Positions 54,542 to 64,000 of a stretch of DNA of 64,000 bases are shown in pieces. The stretch comes from Heyndrickxia oleronia. Its GTDB lineage: Bacteria; Bacillota; Bacilli; Bacillales; Bacillaceae_C. The stretch is from contig NZ_CP065424.1 of the NCBI RefSeq assembly GCF_017809215.1, positions 1,892,001 through 1,956,000 on the forward strand, given 5' to 3'. A program made the translations under genes and the position numbers. The notes beneath the pieces are model-generated. The model was not told where the DNA came from. It searched no databases and saw only the letters and a list, made by a program, of their open reading frames with translations. Position 1 is the first letter of the stretch. The number at the start of each line of letters is the position of its first letter.

Positions 54542-54779
54542 TAGACTTTTTGACGAATCTTTTTTGAACTTTATTTCTTTTACGATCACGATAAAATACA
54601 AATCCTGCAATAAATCCTAAACCACCAAGAAAAAATATAAAGCCGATTAAAAATTGTATCCAAAGATATGGAAAAGGCGCTTGAAGAATTCCGAATAACA
54701 TATCTCTCATTAACTTAATACCAATTGCGGCAATAATTCCTGGGATCACCATAATAATTAATGCAAATAAACGAATCAT
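54537..54779 (-). CDS. yqzF: DUF2627 family membrane protein
   Basis: An 80-residue protein with two hydrophobic segments (FALIIMVIPGIIAAIGIKLM and WIQFLIGFIFFLGGLGFIAGFVFY) and a basic tail. Matches DUF2627 (YqzF), located before bkdR in Bacillus. Function unknown. AAGGAGAT precedes the ATG. Divergent from bkdR. The mmg operon that separates yqiK from yqzF in B. subtilis is absent. Confidence 0.8.
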   Translation of the reverse strand: MIRLFALIIMVIPGIIAAIGIKLMRDMLFGILQAPFPYLWIQFLIGFIFFLGGLGFIAGFVFYRDRKRNKVQKRFVKKSK

Positions 54780-54959
54780 GAGCTATCTCCTTATACATAC
54801 GCTTTCAAAAAAATCATATACCAAACAAAATATTTGTCAAGCAAACAGTCATTAGAATCCATCCGAGTGAAATAATTGGTTAGTCCAAACTTGAAAATTA
54901 TTTCTTCTAAACATAAAATAATAGTATGAAAAATTTTGCATATTTAGGGAGGAACAAAA

Positions 54960-57023
54960 TTGCAGAATGTTCTATTAGTTGGAGGAGGCAAGGGCGGAGC
55001 AGCAATTTTGAAAATGCTTCTTGGTAGTAACAATTTTAGGATACAGGCGGTTATTGATCGAAATATAAATGCTAGGGCAATCCAATTGGCAGAAAAAAAA
55101 GGAATCCCTACAGGAAGCAATTGGAGAGATTTTTATAATGACTCGATTGATATTATAATTGAAGTCACAGGTGATCAAAATGTATTCCAAGAAATTTTAG
55201 AAGTAAGAAGTAAACAAACTGTCTTAATTCCTGGCAGTGTTGCATATTTAATTGCTACTTTAATGGAGGAAAAAGAAGGATTAATTACAGAATTACAAAA
55301 TGAGACATATAAACACCATTTAATTTTAAACTCTACTGATGATGCTATGGTTGTGATTGATACAGATGGAATGATCATTTTCTTTAATAAAAGTGCAGCC
55401 CGTATGACAGGTGTTCCTGTATCACAAGCAATTGGAAAACATATTCATGAAGTCATTCCAAAAAGTAAATTGCCGAGAATTATTTCAACTAAAAGAATAG
55501 AAAGTAATCAAGAATCCGTTCTTGAAAATGGAAAAAGAATTATCACCACAAGAATTCCAATGACGAACGATCGTAATGAAGTGATCGGAGCCATTGCCGT
55601 GTTTAAAGACATAACGGAGGTTGTTAATCTAGCTGAGGAAATAACAAATCTGAAAGAAATTCAAACAATGTTAGAAGCAATCATTCAGTCAAGTGATGAA
55701 GCAATTTCCGTTGTTGATGAGAATGGACGCGGGATATTAATTAATCCTGCATATACAAGAATTACCGGGCTACCAAAAGAACAAGTAATTGGCCAGCCGG
55801 CCACAGCAGATATCTCTGAGGGAGAAAGTATGCATTTAAAGGTCATTCAAACACGCCGAGCAATAAGAGGTACAAAAATGCGTGTTGGCCCGATGAAAAA
55901 AGAGGTAATCGTTAATGTTGCACCAATTATAGTAGATGGAATTTTAAAAGGAAGTGTAGGAGTCATTCACGATGTTTCCGAGATTCAATCCCTTACAAAA
56001 GAATTAAATCGCGCAAGACAAATCATTCGGAACTTAGAAGCTAAGTATACCTTTGAAGATATTATTTCTAATTCTGATGAAATGAACATTGCGGTGGAAC
56101 AGGCAAAGTTAGGGGCAAAAACGCCTGCAACCATTTTACTAAGAGGGGAATCTGGGACAGGTAAGGAGTTATTCGCACATGCAATACATAATGCAAGTGA
56201 TCGAAAATATAATAAATTTATCCGTGTGAACTGTGCAGCTATTTCAGAATCTTTATTGGAAAGTGAATTATTTGGCTATGAAGAAGGAGCCTTTTCTGGT
56301 GCAAAACGTGGCGGAAAAAAAGGTTTGTTTGAAGAAGCTAATAATGGGAGTATTTTCCTTGATGAAATTGGTGAATTAAGTGCGAATACTCAGGCAAAGT
56401 TATTGAGGGTTTTACAGGAAAACGAAATTGTACGTGTTGGCGGTACAAATGCTATCCCGATAAATGTTAGAATCATTGCTGCTACTCATGTCAATCTTGA
56501 GAAAGCGATTGCTGATCGCTCGTTTCGCGAAGACTTGTATTATCGTTTGAATCGAATGCCGATTCATATTCCTCCTTTAAGAAATAGAAAAGAGGAAATT
56601 CCATTATTGTGTGATAAGTTGATTCATAAGTTAAATCAAGACTATGGTAGGAATGTTGAAGGAATAACTGAGCAGGCAATTGTAAAACTAATGGAATATG
56701 ATTGGCCAGGAAATGTTCGAGAACTAGAAAATATCCTAGGACGTGCCATAATATTTATGGGCTATAATGAAGTGCAATTGGATAGTAGGCATATTATGGA
56801 TTTAACCAGCCACCAAGCAAAGCCATTAGAATCACCTTTAAAAATAACAATTGATAAGGATCTAACATCATTAGTAGATCAGTATGAAAAAAATATTATT
56901 AAACAAGTGTTAGAGCAAAATAATGGCAATAAAACAGCAACGGCAAAGCAATTAGGTGTTTCAATTAGAAATCTATATTATAAAATTGAAAAATATAATC
57001 TTGCAAATATAAACATGCAATAA
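54960..57023 (+). CDS. bkdR: Sigma-54-dependent activator of the bkd operon
   Basis: A 687-residue regulator: a Rossmann-like N-terminal domain ([14 protein letters not shown]), two PAS domains (about residues 110-215 and 232-340), an AAA+ domain with Walker A GESGTGKE (near 397), and a Fis-type HTH at the end ([22 protein letters not shown]). The SigL-contact loop is GAFSGA rather than the usual GAFTGA. The TTG start follows GGGAGGAA. In B. subtilis BkdR activates ptb-bcd-buk-lpdV-bkd in response to branched-chain amino acids. Confidence 0.93.
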   Translation: MQNVLLVGGGKGGAAILKMLLGSNNFRIQAVIDRNINARAIQLAEKKGIPTGSNWRDFYNDSIDIIIEVTGDQNVFQEILEVRSKQTVLIPGSVAYLIATLMEEKEGLITELQNETYKHHLILNSTDDAMVVIDTDGMIIFFNKSAARMTGVPVSQAIGKHIHEVIPKSKLPRIISTKRIESNQESVLENGKRIITTRIPMTNDRNEVIGAIAVFKDITEVVNLAEEITNLKEIQTMLEAIIQSSDEAISVVDENGRGILINPAYTRITGLPKEQVIGQPATADISEGESMHLKVIQTRRAIRGTKMRVGPMKKEVIVNVAPIIVDGILKGSVGVIHDVSEIQSLTKELNRARQIIRNLEAKYTFEDIISNSDEMNIAVEQAKLGAKTPATILLRGESGTGKELFAHAIHNASDRKYNKFIRVNCAAISESLLESELFGYEEGAFSGAKRGGKKGLFEEANNGSIFLDEIGELSANTQAKLLRVLQENEIVRVGGTNAIPINVRIIAATHVNLEKAIADRSFREDLYYRLNRMPIHIPPLRNRKEEIPLLCDKLIHKLNQDYGRNVEGITEQAIVKLMEYDWPGNVRELENILGRAIIFMGYNEVQLDSRHIMDLTSHQAKPLESPLKITIDKDLTSLVDQYEKNIIKQVLEQNNGNKTATAKQLGVSIRNLYYKIEKYNLANINMQ

Positions 57024-57031
57024 TTTGCATG
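57014..57031. promoter_or_regulatory. Palindrome, candidate BkdR upstream activating site
   Basis: CATGCAA-TAAT-TTGCATG is a perfect 7-bp inverted repeat. It overlaps the bkdR stop and lies about 75 bases upstream of the -24 element, a normal distance for an enhancer of a sigma-54 promoter. BkdR binding is inferred from location only. Confidence 0.5.
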
Positions 57032-57104
57032 GTGAGAAAAATATTGCACGCAGAGATAAGTGTATATTTTTTATTAGTTGCTATGAACATGCTATAATAA
57101 TTTT

Positions 57105-57120
57105 TGGTATGAAAATTGCA
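57105..57120 (+). promoter_or_regulatory. Sigma-54 (SigL) -24/-12 promoter of the bkd operon
   Basis: TGGTATGAAAATTGCA matches the consensus TGGCACN5TTGCW with the exact GG-to-GC spacing and two mismatches in the CAC part. It lies 49 bases before ptb, directly downstream of the gene for its sigma-54 activator. Confidence 0.8.
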
Positions 57121-57168
57121 TGATATCTATTTGGTGGAAGAATAAGAAAAGGGGTTGAGGCAACGAAC

Positions 57169-58071
57169 ATGAATTTAGACGGAGTAATAAAAAAAGCAAC
57201 CCAACAAAATAAGGCAAAAGTGGCAATTGCAGCCGCTGAGGATTACGAGGTATTGGAAGCGGTTTCACTCGCTGTGGAACATCGACTGGCTAGTTTTTTA
57301 TTATACGGATCGGAAAAAGGGATTTACGAATTAATCGATCGCAATTTTCCGCAGCTAATTGGCCATGAGGATATTGCAATTATTCATGCCGAATCTAATG
57401 ATGAAGCAGCTAAATTAGCTGTGCTTGCAGTGGGGAGTGGTAATGCTCACGTTCTAATGAAAGGAAATATTCCTACAGCTAAGTTATTGAAAACAGTATT
57501 AAAAAAGGAATATGGACTAAGAACGGGGAAAGTTTTATCACATGTTGCTGCTTTTGAAGTACCAGCATTTGACCGTTTAATATTTGTATCAGATGCTGCT
57601 ATGAATATTGAGCCTGATGTTGAACAAAAGGCTCATATTATAAACAATTCTGTTCAAATTGCTCGTGCAACTGGAATTGAACTTCCAAAAGTTGCAGTTT
57701 TGGCAGCAGTGGAAGTAATTAATCCTACAATGAAAGCAACATTAGATGCAGCAGCACTAACACAAATGAATAATAGGGGGCAAATTAAAAATTGTCTCGT
57801 TGATGGACCACTTGCACTTGATAATGCTATTTCTCTTGAAGCCGCAGAGCACAAAGGGATTCATAGTGAAGTTGCGGGTCAAGCGGATATTCTATTAGTA
57901 CCAACTATTGAAACGGGAAACTCCCTTTATAAATCATTAATTTATTTTGCTAAGGCAAAAGTTGCTGCAGTTATAGCTGGTGCAAAAGTACCAATTGTAT
58001 TAACATCAAGAGCAGATAGTGCCGAGAATAAATTATATTCACTAGCACTTGCAATATGCTCATCAAATTAA
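57169..58071 (+). CDS. ptb: Phosphate butyryltransferase
   Basis: A 300-residue enzyme of the phosphotransacetylase/phosphobutyryltransferase family that converts branched acyl-CoA and phosphate to acyl phosphate. Family segments: AVGSGNAHVLMKGNIPTAKLLK, FVSDAAMNIEPDVEQKA, and the C-terminal PTIETGNSLYKSLIYFA. With buk it can make ATP from acyl-CoA. First gene of the bkd operon. Confidence 0.93.
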   Translation: MNLDGVIKKATQQNKAKVAIAAAEDYEVLEAVSLAVEHRLASFLLYGSEKGIYELIDRNFPQLIGHEDIAIIHAESNDEAAKLAVLAVGSGNAHVLMKGNIPTAKLLKTVLKKEYGLRTGKVLSHVAAFEVPAFDRLIFVSDAAMNIEPDVEQKAHIINNSVQIARATGIELPKVAVLAAVEVINPTMKATLDAAALTQMNNRGQIKNCLVDGPLALDNAISLEAAEHKGIHSEVAGQADILLVPTIETGNSLYKSLIYFAKAKVAAVIAGAKVPIVLTSRADSAENKLYSLALAICSSN

Positions 58072-58092
58072 GTTGAAATGGAGAGAGATGAA

Positions 58093-59190
58093 ATGAAAAT
58101 TTTTGAATACATGGGTAAATATGATTATGAACAATTATTATTCTGTCAGGATGAACAATCTGGATTAAAAGCCATTATTGCTATTCATGATACAACTTTA
58201 GGACCTGCATTAGGTGGGACAAGAATGTGGACTTATGCATCAGAGGATGCAGCAATTGAAGATGCACTTCGTTTAGCAAGAGGAATGACCTATAAAAATG
58301 CTGCAGCAGGTTTGAACTTAGGTGGAGGAAAAACTGTCATTATTGGTGATCCACGTAAAGACAAGAACGAAGAAATGTTCCGTGCCTTTGGTCGCTTTAT
58401 TCAAGGGTTAAATGGTCGATATATTACAGCTGAAGATGTAGGAACAACAGTAGCTGATATGGATTTAATTCATGAAGAAACTAATTTTGTAACAGGAATT
58501 TCTCCTGCATTCGGATCTTCAGGTAATCCATCACCTGTAACTGCATACGGTTGCTACGTAGGTATGAAAGCTGCTGCTAAAGAAGCTTTTGGATCAGATT
58601 CACTTGAAGGGTTAACGGTTTCAGTACAGGGTGTAGGAAATGTTGCTTTCGAATTATGCCGTTATTTGAATGAGGAAGGCGCTAAACTAATTGTTACTGA
58701 TATTAATAAAGAAGCGGTACAAAGAGCTGTTGAACAATTTGGAGCGAAAGCTGTAGATCCTAATGATATTTATGGTGTTGAAAGTGATATTTTTGCACCG
58801 TGTGCACTAGGAGCAATTATTAATGATGAAACTATTCCACAATTAAAGGCAAAAGTTATTGCTGGATCAGCAAATAATCAATTAAAAGAAACTCGTCATG
58901 GTGATCAAATTCATGAGATGGGCATTGTCTATGCACCAGATTATGTCATTAATGCTGGTGGTGTTATTAATGTAGCGGATGAATTATATGGATATAATCA
59001 TGAACGTGCTATGAAAAAGGTAGAAGGAATTTATCAAAATGTGGCAAAAGTAATTGAAATTTCAAAGCGTGACGCAATTCCTACTTACATGGCAGCTGAT
59101 CGTATGGCAGAAGAAAGAATTGCAAAGGTTTCAAAATCTAGAAGTCAATTTTTATTAAATAGCAAACATATTTTAAGCAATCGTGCTTAA
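58093..59190 (+). CDS. bcd: Leucine dehydrogenase
   Basis: A 365-residue NAD-dependent enzyme that oxidatively deaminates leucine, valine and isoleucine to 2-oxo acids. The catalytic lysine is K80 in [17 protein letters not shown]; the Rossmann motif is [10 protein letters not shown] (about residues 177-186). The sequence is nearly co-linear with B. subtilis Bcd. ATG 58093 is chosen because GGAGAGAG lies 5-10 bases upstream; ATG 58078 is in that region. It supplies the substrate of the BKD complex. Confidence 0.95.
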   Translation: MKIFEYMGKYDYEQLLFCQDEQSGLKAIIAIHDTTLGPALGGTRMWTYASEDAAIEDALRLARGMTYKNAAAGLNLGGGKTVIIGDPRKDKNEEMFRAFGRFIQGLNGRYITAEDVGTTVADMDLIHEETNFVTGISPAFGSSGNPSPVTAYGCYVGMKAAAKEAFGSDSLEGLTVSVQGVGNVAFELCRYLNEEGAKLIVTDINKEAVQRAVEQFGAKAVDPNDIYGVESDIFAPCALGAIINDETIPQLKAKVIAGSANNQLKETRHGDQIHEMGIVYAPDYVINAGGVINVADELYGYNHERAMKKVEGIYQNVAKVIEISKRDAIPTYMAADRMAEERIAKVSKSRSQFLLNSKHILSNRA

Positions 59191-59204
59191 GCAACAACTG
59201 GTTT

Positions 59205-59240
59205 CATCCATCAATGAATCAGCATCAAGCTGGTTCATTG
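59205..59240 (+). terminator. Hairpin between bcd and buk
   Basis: CATCAATGAATCAGC and GCTGGTTCATTGATG form a strong stem with loop ATCAA but without a T run. It may be a processing site or a partial terminator that adjusts buk-lpdV-bkd expression relative to ptb-bcd. Confidence 0.55.
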
Positions 59241-59307
59241 ATGCTGTTTGTGAAAAAAATAATTCTTCACATCTTTCGCGTTAAGAAAGTAAATGGAGGT
59301 AACAGCT

Positions 59308-60411
59308 TTGTCGCATAACGAACACAGAATATTAGTGATTAACCCTGGATCAACTTCGACTAAAATTGGTGTCTTTGTAAATGATCATTCTATTTTTGAA
59401 AAAACAATCCGTCATGATTCACAATTCATACAATGCTTTCATAAAATAGCTGACCAATATGAATTTCGTAAAAAAACCATTCTTGAAACATTAGATGAAG
59501 AAGGGATAAACTTATCTCGTTTAGATGCTATATGTGGAAGGGGTGGCCTGCTTCGCCCTATTGAAGGAGGAACCTATACAGTAAATAAAGAGATGCTAGA
59601 TGATTTACACTCAGGATATGCAGGCCAACATGCATCAAATCTCGGGGGGATATTAGCATATGAGATAGCTACTGCATTAAATATTCCTGCATTTATCGTT
59701 GATCCAGTTGTTGTTGACGAGCTGGAGCCCCTTGCAAGAATATCTGGTTTTTCATTAATTGAACGCAAAAGTATATTTCATGCATTAAATCAAAAAGCCG
59801 TTGCAAGACGAGTCTCTAAGCAATTAGGAAAAAAATATGAGGAATTAAGTGTTATTGTTGTTCACATGGGTGGAGGCATTACAGTTGGTGTACATAAAAA
59901 TGGTAGAGTGATCGATGTAAATAATGGTTTACATGGTGAAGGGCCATTTAGTCCTGAGCGAGCAGGTACGGTTCCAGTTGGTGATCTTATCGATCTTTGT
60001 TTTTCTGGGATGTATTATCGTGAAGAAATTATGAAGAAAATCGTGGGTCAAGGTGGTTTAGTTGGCTACCTAGGGACAAATGATGCGATTGAAGTAGAAA
60101 AAATGATTGAACATGGTGATGAAAATGCAAAGCTTGTCTATGATGCGATGGCATACCAAGTAGCCAAAGAGATCGGATCTGCAAGCGCTGTTTTAAAAGG
60201 AAAGGTCGATGCGATCATTTTAACAGGCGGTCTTGCATACGGAAAAGAGTTTGTAAGTAAAATTCGCGAGTATATTAATTGGATAGCAGATGTTATTGTA
60301 CAACCAGGTGAAGATGAGCTTCAAGCATTAGCTGAAGGAACTTTACGCGTCCTCATAGGTGAAGAACAAGCAAAAGAATATACGAATGATAAAATTGTTC
60401 ATAAAATGTAA
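59308..60411 (+). CDS. buk: Butyrate kinase
   Basis: A 367-residue acetate/butyrate kinase-family protein: [16 protein letters not shown] at the start, [37 protein letters not shown] for the acyl-phosphate site. It transfers phosphate from acyl phosphate to ADP. TTG 59308 has GGAGGT 7 bases upstream; ATG 59293 overlaps that site. Works with ptb. Confidence 0.93.
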   Translation: MSHNEHRILVINPGSTSTKIGVFVNDHSIFEKTIRHDSQFIQCFHKIADQYEFRKKTILETLDEEGINLSRLDAICGRGGLLRPIEGGTYTVNKEMLDDLHSGYAGQHASNLGGILAYEIATALNIPAFIVDPVVVDELEPLARISGFSLIERKSIFHALNQKAVARRVSKQLGKKYEELSVIVVHMGGGITVGVHKNGRVIDVNNGLHGEGPFSPERAGTVPVGDLIDLCFSGMYYREEIMKKIVGQGGLVGYLGTNDAIEVEKMIEHGDENAKLVYDAMAYQVAKEIGSASAVLKGKVDAIILTGGLAYGKEFVSKIREYINWIADVIVQPGEDELQALAEGTLRVLIGEEQAKEYTNDKIVHKM

Positions 60412-60438
60412 AATGTGAGTAAGTTAGGAGGAATATTT

Positions 60439-61863
60439 TTGGCACAAGAATATGATTTAGTCATTTTAGGTGGTGGAACTGGTGGTTATGTTGCCGCCAT
60501 TCGAGCATCACAATTAGGGCTTAAAACAGCGATTGTTGAGAAAGGGCTTTTAGGCGGTACATGTTTACATAAAGGTTGTATACCAAGTAAAGCTTTACTA
60601 CGCAGTGCAGAAGTGTATGCAACTGCTAAAAAAAGCGAGGATTTTGGAGTTGAAATAGGAGAAGTACAGCTTAATTTTCCACGTGTGCAAGAACGAAAAA
60701 ATCAAATTGTTGATCAACTACATCGTGGCGTTCAACATTTGATGAAACAAGGAAAAATTGATGTTTACGAAGGAATTGGTCGAATTTTAGGACCATCTAT
60801 CTTCTCCCCGATGCCTGGAACAATTTCTGTAGAAATGAACAATGGTCAAGAAAATGAAATGCTTATTCCTAAAAATGTGATTATTGCGACAGGCTCTCGT
60901 CCTCGATCACTTCCAGGATTAGAGTTTGATGGGGAAAAAATTCTTTCATCTGACGAAGCACTCAGTTTAACTGAATTACCAAAATCAATTATTATTGTTG
61001 GTGGTGGTGTGATTGGTATTGAGTGGGCATCGATGTTAAATGATTTTGGTGTAGAAGTTACAGTCATTGAATATGCTGATCGAATTGTTCCAACTGAAGA
61101 TCATGAAATTTCGAAGGAAGCAGCGCGGATCTTAAAGAAAAAAGGGGTGAAAATTGTAACCTCTGCAAAAGTTCTTTCTGAATCCTTACAGATTGAAAAT
61201 ACACAAGTTTCAATTTCTGCTGAAGTAAAAGGTGAACAACAAAGTTTTAAAGGAGAAAAAATTCTTGTTTCAGTAGGACGCCAAGCAAATACTGAAAATA
61301 TCGGGTTACAAAACACTGAAATTCAAGTAGAAAAAGGATTTATCCAGGTAAATGAATATTTTCAAACGAAGGAATCACATATATATGCAATCGGTGATGT
61401 GATTGGTGGCTTACAATTAGCCCATGTTGCTTCACATGAAGGAATTGTTGCTGTCGAACATATTGCTGGGGAAAAACCAGATCCAATCGATTATTCTTTA
61501 ATTTCTAAGTGTATTTATAGTAATCCTGAAATGGCAAGTGTCGGTCTTACAGAACAGGAAGCAAAGGATAAAGGCTATCATCTGAAAGTAGGGAAATTCA
61601 ATTTTAGAGCAATTGGTAAAGCTTTAGTTTATGGAGAAGCAGATGGTTTTGTGAAAATCATTGCAGACAAAGATACAGATGATATTCTTGGTGTTCATAT
61701 GATTGGTCCACATGTGACAGATATGATTTCTGAAGCGGGACTTGCTCGTGTTCTGGATGCCACTCCATGGGAGGTTGCGCATACTATACATCCGCACCCA
61801 TCATTAAGTGAGGCAATTGGAGAAGCAGCGTTAGCTGTTGACGGCAAAGCGATTCATTCATAA
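60439..61863 (+). CDS. lpdV: Dihydrolipoyl dehydrogenase of the branched-chain 2-oxoacid dehydrogenase complex
   Basis: A 474-residue E3 subunit, same length as B. subtilis LpdV. FAD-binding LVILGGGTGGYVAAIRA, redox cysteines C42 and C47 in GGTCLHKGCIPSK, NAD-binding IIVGGGVIGIEWASM, and the catalytic histidine in HPHPSLSEA. TTG 60439 follows AGGAGG by 7 bases; GTG 60415 starts before it. It re-oxidises dihydrolipoamide on BkdB. Confidence 0.94.
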   Translation: MAQEYDLVILGGGTGGYVAAIRASQLGLKTAIVEKGLLGGTCLHKGCIPSKALLRSAEVYATAKKSEDFGVEIGEVQLNFPRVQERKNQIVDQLHRGVQHLMKQGKIDVYEGIGRILGPSIFSPMPGTISVEMNNGQENEMLIPKNVIIATGSRPRSLPGLEFDGEKILSSDEALSLTELPKSIIIVGGGVIGIEWASMLNDFGVEVTVIEYADRIVPTEDHEISKEAARILKKKGVKIVTSAKVLSESLQIENTQVSISAEVKGEQQSFKGEKILVSVGRQANTENIGLQNTEIQVEKGFIQVNEYFQTKESHIYAIGDVIGGLQLAHVASHEGIVAVEHIAGEKPDPIDYSLISKCIYSNPEMASVGLTEQEAKDKGYHLKVGKFNFRAIGKALVYGEADGFVKIIADKDTDDILGVHMIGPHVTDMISEAGLARVLDATPWEVAHTIHPHPSLSEAIGEAALAVDGKAIHS

Positions 61864-61892
61864 AATTAGATTTTATTAGGAGGTAGGAAACT

Positions 61893-62891
61893 ATGACTGA
61901 AAATCGACATAAAGCTTTAGGTTTATCGGACGAAACCGTTTTAGAAATGTATGAAACAATGTTAATGGCACGCCGTATTGATGAACGAATGTGGTTGTTA
62001 AACCGTTCAGGAAAAATACCATTTGTTATTTCCTGTCAGGGACAAGAAGCTGCACAAGTTGGTGCAGCATTTGCTTTAGACCGTGATAAGGACTATGTCC
62101 TTCCTTATTATCGTGATTTAGGAGTTGTCTTAGCATTTGGAATGACTCCTAAAGAACTGATGTTATCTGGATTCGCTAAGGCAGAAGATCCAAACTCTGG
62201 GGGGCGCCAAATGCCAGGCCATTTTGGACAAAAGAAAAATCGTATTGTAACAGGATCCTCTCCTGTAACTACTCAAGTGCCACATGCAGTAGGGATCGCT
62301 TTAGCAGGTAAAATGGAAAAGAAAGATTTAGTTACATTTGTGACATTTGGTGAAGGCTCTTCCAATCAAGGTGATTTCCATGAAGGAGCAAACTTTGCAG
62401 GAGTTCATAAATTACCTGTAATTTTTATGTGTGAAAACAATAAATATGCGATTTCAGTTCCTATTGAACGTCAGTTAGCCTGTGAAAAAGTATCTGATCG
62501 TGCAATTGGGTACGGAATGCCTGGAGTAACAATTGATGGAAATGATCCATTAGAAGTATATAAAGCGGTGAAAGAAGCTGCTGATAGAGGAAGAAAAGGT
62601 GAAGGACCAACACTAATTGAAGCCATTTCTTACCGTCTAACTGCTCACTCTTCAGATGATGATGATCGTGCATATCGTTCACAAGATGAAGTTGCAGAAG
62701 CGAGAACCAAGGATTCCATCATTACATTTGGTGCTTATTTAAAGGAAGTCGGTGTGTTGAATGATGCACTTGAAAAAGAAATAAATGATCGTGTGATGAA
62801 GATTGTCAATGAAGCGACAGATTACGCTGAGAATGCACCTTATGCAGATCCTGAGGATGCATTGAAGTATGTCTATGCTAAAAGTGAATAA
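61893..62891 (+). CDS. bkdAA: Branched-chain 2-oxoacid dehydrogenase E1 alpha subunit
   Basis: A 332-residue thiamine diphosphate-dependent E1 alpha. Visible: YYRDLGVVLAFGM, GRQMPGHFG, the thiamine motif TFGEGSSNQGDFHEGANFA with CENNKYAISVP, and the phosphorylation-loop-like YRLTAHSSDDDDRAYR. It decarboxylates 2-oxoisovalerate and related acids with BkdAB. AGGAGG precedes the ATG. Confidence 0.94.
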   Translation: MTENRHKALGLSDETVLEMYETMLMARRIDERMWLLNRSGKIPFVISCQGQEAAQVGAAFALDRDKDYVLPYYRDLGVVLAFGMTPKELMLSGFAKAEDPNSGGRQMPGHFGQKKNRIVTGSSPVTTQVPHAVGIALAGKMEKKDLVTFVTFGEGSSNQGDFHEGANFAGVHKLPVIFMCENNKYAISVPIERQLACEKVSDRAIGYGMPGVTIDGNDPLEVYKAVKEAADRGRKGEGPTLIEAISYRLTAHSSDDDDRAYRSQDEVAEARTKDSIITFGAYLKEVGVLNDALEKEINDRVMKIVNEATDYAENAPYADPEDALKYVYAKSE

Positions 62892-62919
62892 TTTTTAGGA
62901 GAACAGGAGGGAACAAAAA

Positions 62920-63903
62920 ATGCCAGTTATTTCATATATAGATGCAGTTACAATGGCAATTCGAGAAGAAATGGAACGTGATTCACGTGTATTTGTTTTA
63001 GGAGAAGATGTTGGTAAAAAAGGTGGGGTATTCAAGGCCACACAAGGACTTTATGATCAGTTTGGTGAAGAGCGTGTTATTGATACCCCATTAGCAGAAT
63101 CGGCAATTGCAGGTGTCGGAATTGGAGCAGCGATGTATGGAATGAGACCTATTGCTGAAATGCAGTTTGCTGATTTTATCATGCCTGCTGTTAATCAAAT
63201 TATTTCAGAAGCAGCGAAGATACGTTATCGTTCGAATAATGATTGGAATTGCCCAATGGTTATTCGGGCACCGTATGGTGGTGGTGTTCATGGTGCATTG
63301 TATCATTCTCAATCTGTTGAAGCAGTGTTTGCTAATCAACCAGGATTGAAAATTGTTATGCCATCGACTCCATATGACGTCAAGGGATTACTAAAGGCTG
63401 CAATCCGTGATGAGGACCCTGTTATATTCTTTGAGCATAAACGTGCATACCGTCTAATCAAGGGAGAGGTTCCTGATGATGATTATGTCCTACCAATTGG
63501 GAAGGCAGATGTTAAGCGTGAAGGTGATGACATCACGGTTATTACATATGGATTAAGTGTCCACTTTGCCTTACAAGCGGCAGAAAGGCTTGCTCAAGAT
63601 GGAATTGAAGCTCATATTTTGGATCTTCGTACTGTCTATCCATTAGATAAAGAGGCAATTATTGAGGCAGCTTCAAAAACTGGAAAAGTTTTATTAGTAA
63701 CCGAGGACAATAAAGAAGGTAGCATCATGAGTGAGGTTTCTGCGATTATTGCGGAAAATTGCTTGTTTGATTTAGATGCTCCAATCATGCGCTTGGCAGG
63801 TCCTGATGTTCCGGCTATGCCATATGCTCCGACAATGGAAAAGTATTTTATGGTTAACCCTGATAAAGTTGAAAAAGCAATGAGGGAATTAGCTGAATAC
63901 TAA
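62920..63903 (+). CDS. bkdAB: Branched-chain 2-oxoacid dehydrogenase E1 beta subunit
   Basis: A 327-residue transketolase-like E1 beta: FVLGEDVGKKGGVFKATQGL, DTPLAESAIAGVGIGAAMYG, FADFIMPAVNQIISEAAK and the C-terminal TEDNKEGSIMSEV. It forms the heterotetrameric E1 with BkdAA. Products are the starters for the branched-chain fatty acids typical of bacilli. Confidence 0.94.
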   Translation: MPVISYIDAVTMAIREEMERDSRVFVLGEDVGKKGGVFKATQGLYDQFGEERVIDTPLAESAIAGVGIGAAMYGMRPIAEMQFADFIMPAVNQIISEAAKIRYRSNNDWNCPMVIRAPYGGGVHGALYHSQSVEAVFANQPGLKIVMPSTPYDVKGLLKAAIRDEDPVIFFEHKRAYRLIKGEVPDDDYVLPIGKADVKREGDDITVITYGLSVHFALQAAERLAQDGIEAHILDLRTVYPLDKEAIIEAASKTGKVLLVTEDNKEGSIMSEVSAIIAENCLFDLDAPIMRLAGPDVPAMPYAPTMEKYFMVNPDKVEKAMRELAEY

Positions 63904-63936
63904 TACTGATCAATAGATGACAAGGAGGTACCCTTA

Positions 63937-64000
63937 ATGACACTAGAAAAAATTACGATGCCTCAACTAGGGGAAAGTGTAACAGAAGGTACAATAAGTA
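63937..64000 (+). CDS. bkdB: Branched-chain 2-oxoacid dehydrogenase E2 (lipoyl acyltransferase), 3' truncated by window edge
   Basis: Only 21 codons are in the window. MTLEKITMPQLGESVTEGTI is the start of an N-terminal lipoyl domain. AAGGAGGT lies 7 bases before the ATG. Order and sequence identify it as the E2 subunit that carries the acyl group on lipoate to CoA. Confidence 0.88.
   Translation, partial: MTLEKITMPQLGESVTEGTIS

Overview
The window is 64 kb of a low-GC Gram-positive chromosome from an endospore-forming Bacillaceae species. The evidence is the complete spoIIIA operon, spoIVB and spo0A, the comG competence operon, the yqg/yqh/yqi gene order known from Bacillus subtilis, strong AGGAGG-type ribosome sites, and many TTG or GTG starts. 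I cannot name the species. Both edges cut a gene: gluP on the left and bkdB on the right.

Layout. 1-8060 holds gluP, yqgQ, glcK, an ltaS-type lipoteichoic acid synthase, yqgU, yqgW, yqgX and yqgY. 8200-13010 holds comGA-GG, aroK and yqzE. 13012-13475 is a tandem array of a structured repeat. 13606-20613 holds yqhG and yqhH on the minus strand, then a tandem glycine riboswitch with terminator ahead of gcvT-gcvPA-gcvPB. 20742-26085 differs from B. subtilis: after yqhL come a B12-dependent ribonucleotide reductase with NrdR-like boxes and a phosphotransferase of the aminoglycoside/macrolide kinase fold, where B. subtilis has lipM and mntR. 26086-31480 holds yqhO, yqhP, yqhQ, yqhR, aroQ, pepP and efp. 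31855-50770 holds spoIIIAA-AH, accBC, yqhY, nusB, xseAB, ispA, dxs, yqxC, ahrC, recN, spoIVB and spo0A, with folD missing between nusB and xseA. 50771-52256 is repeat-rich. 52257-54779 holds glpQ and yqzF, with an IS3-family element inserted between them. 54960-64000 holds bkdR and the ptb-bcd-buk-lpdV-bkdAA-bkdAB-bkdB operon for branched-chain amino acid and acyl-CoA metabolism.

How the genes work together. The comG genes build the DNA-uptake pseudopilus. The gcv genes degrade glycine under riboswitch control. spoIIIA, spoIVB and spo0A belong to the sporulation pathway. accBC and the bkd operon feed fatty acid synthesis, with bkd supplying branched starters. ispA and dxs belong to isoprenoid synthesis.

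Most notable observations. (1) The phosphotransferase at 24474-25547 is preceded on the minus strand by an 18-codon leader ORF whose end lies inside a hairpin. The hairpin's second arm can also pair with the Shine-Dalgarno of the kinase gene, which is the architecture of a translational attenuator. (2) A dispersed family of structured, MITE-like repeats with GGCT...AGCC terminal inverted repeats occurs at seven or more places, including a tandem array and a 70-bp minimal copy with an 8-bp flanking direct repeat. (3) The IS3 element sits in the loop of what was the terminator hairpin between glpQ and yqzF. (4) spoIIIAD has no ATG, GTG or TTG at its expected start and appears to begin with ATT. 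(5) folD is missing from its usual place. All functional statements rest on recognised family resemblance and visible motifs; no database search was run.
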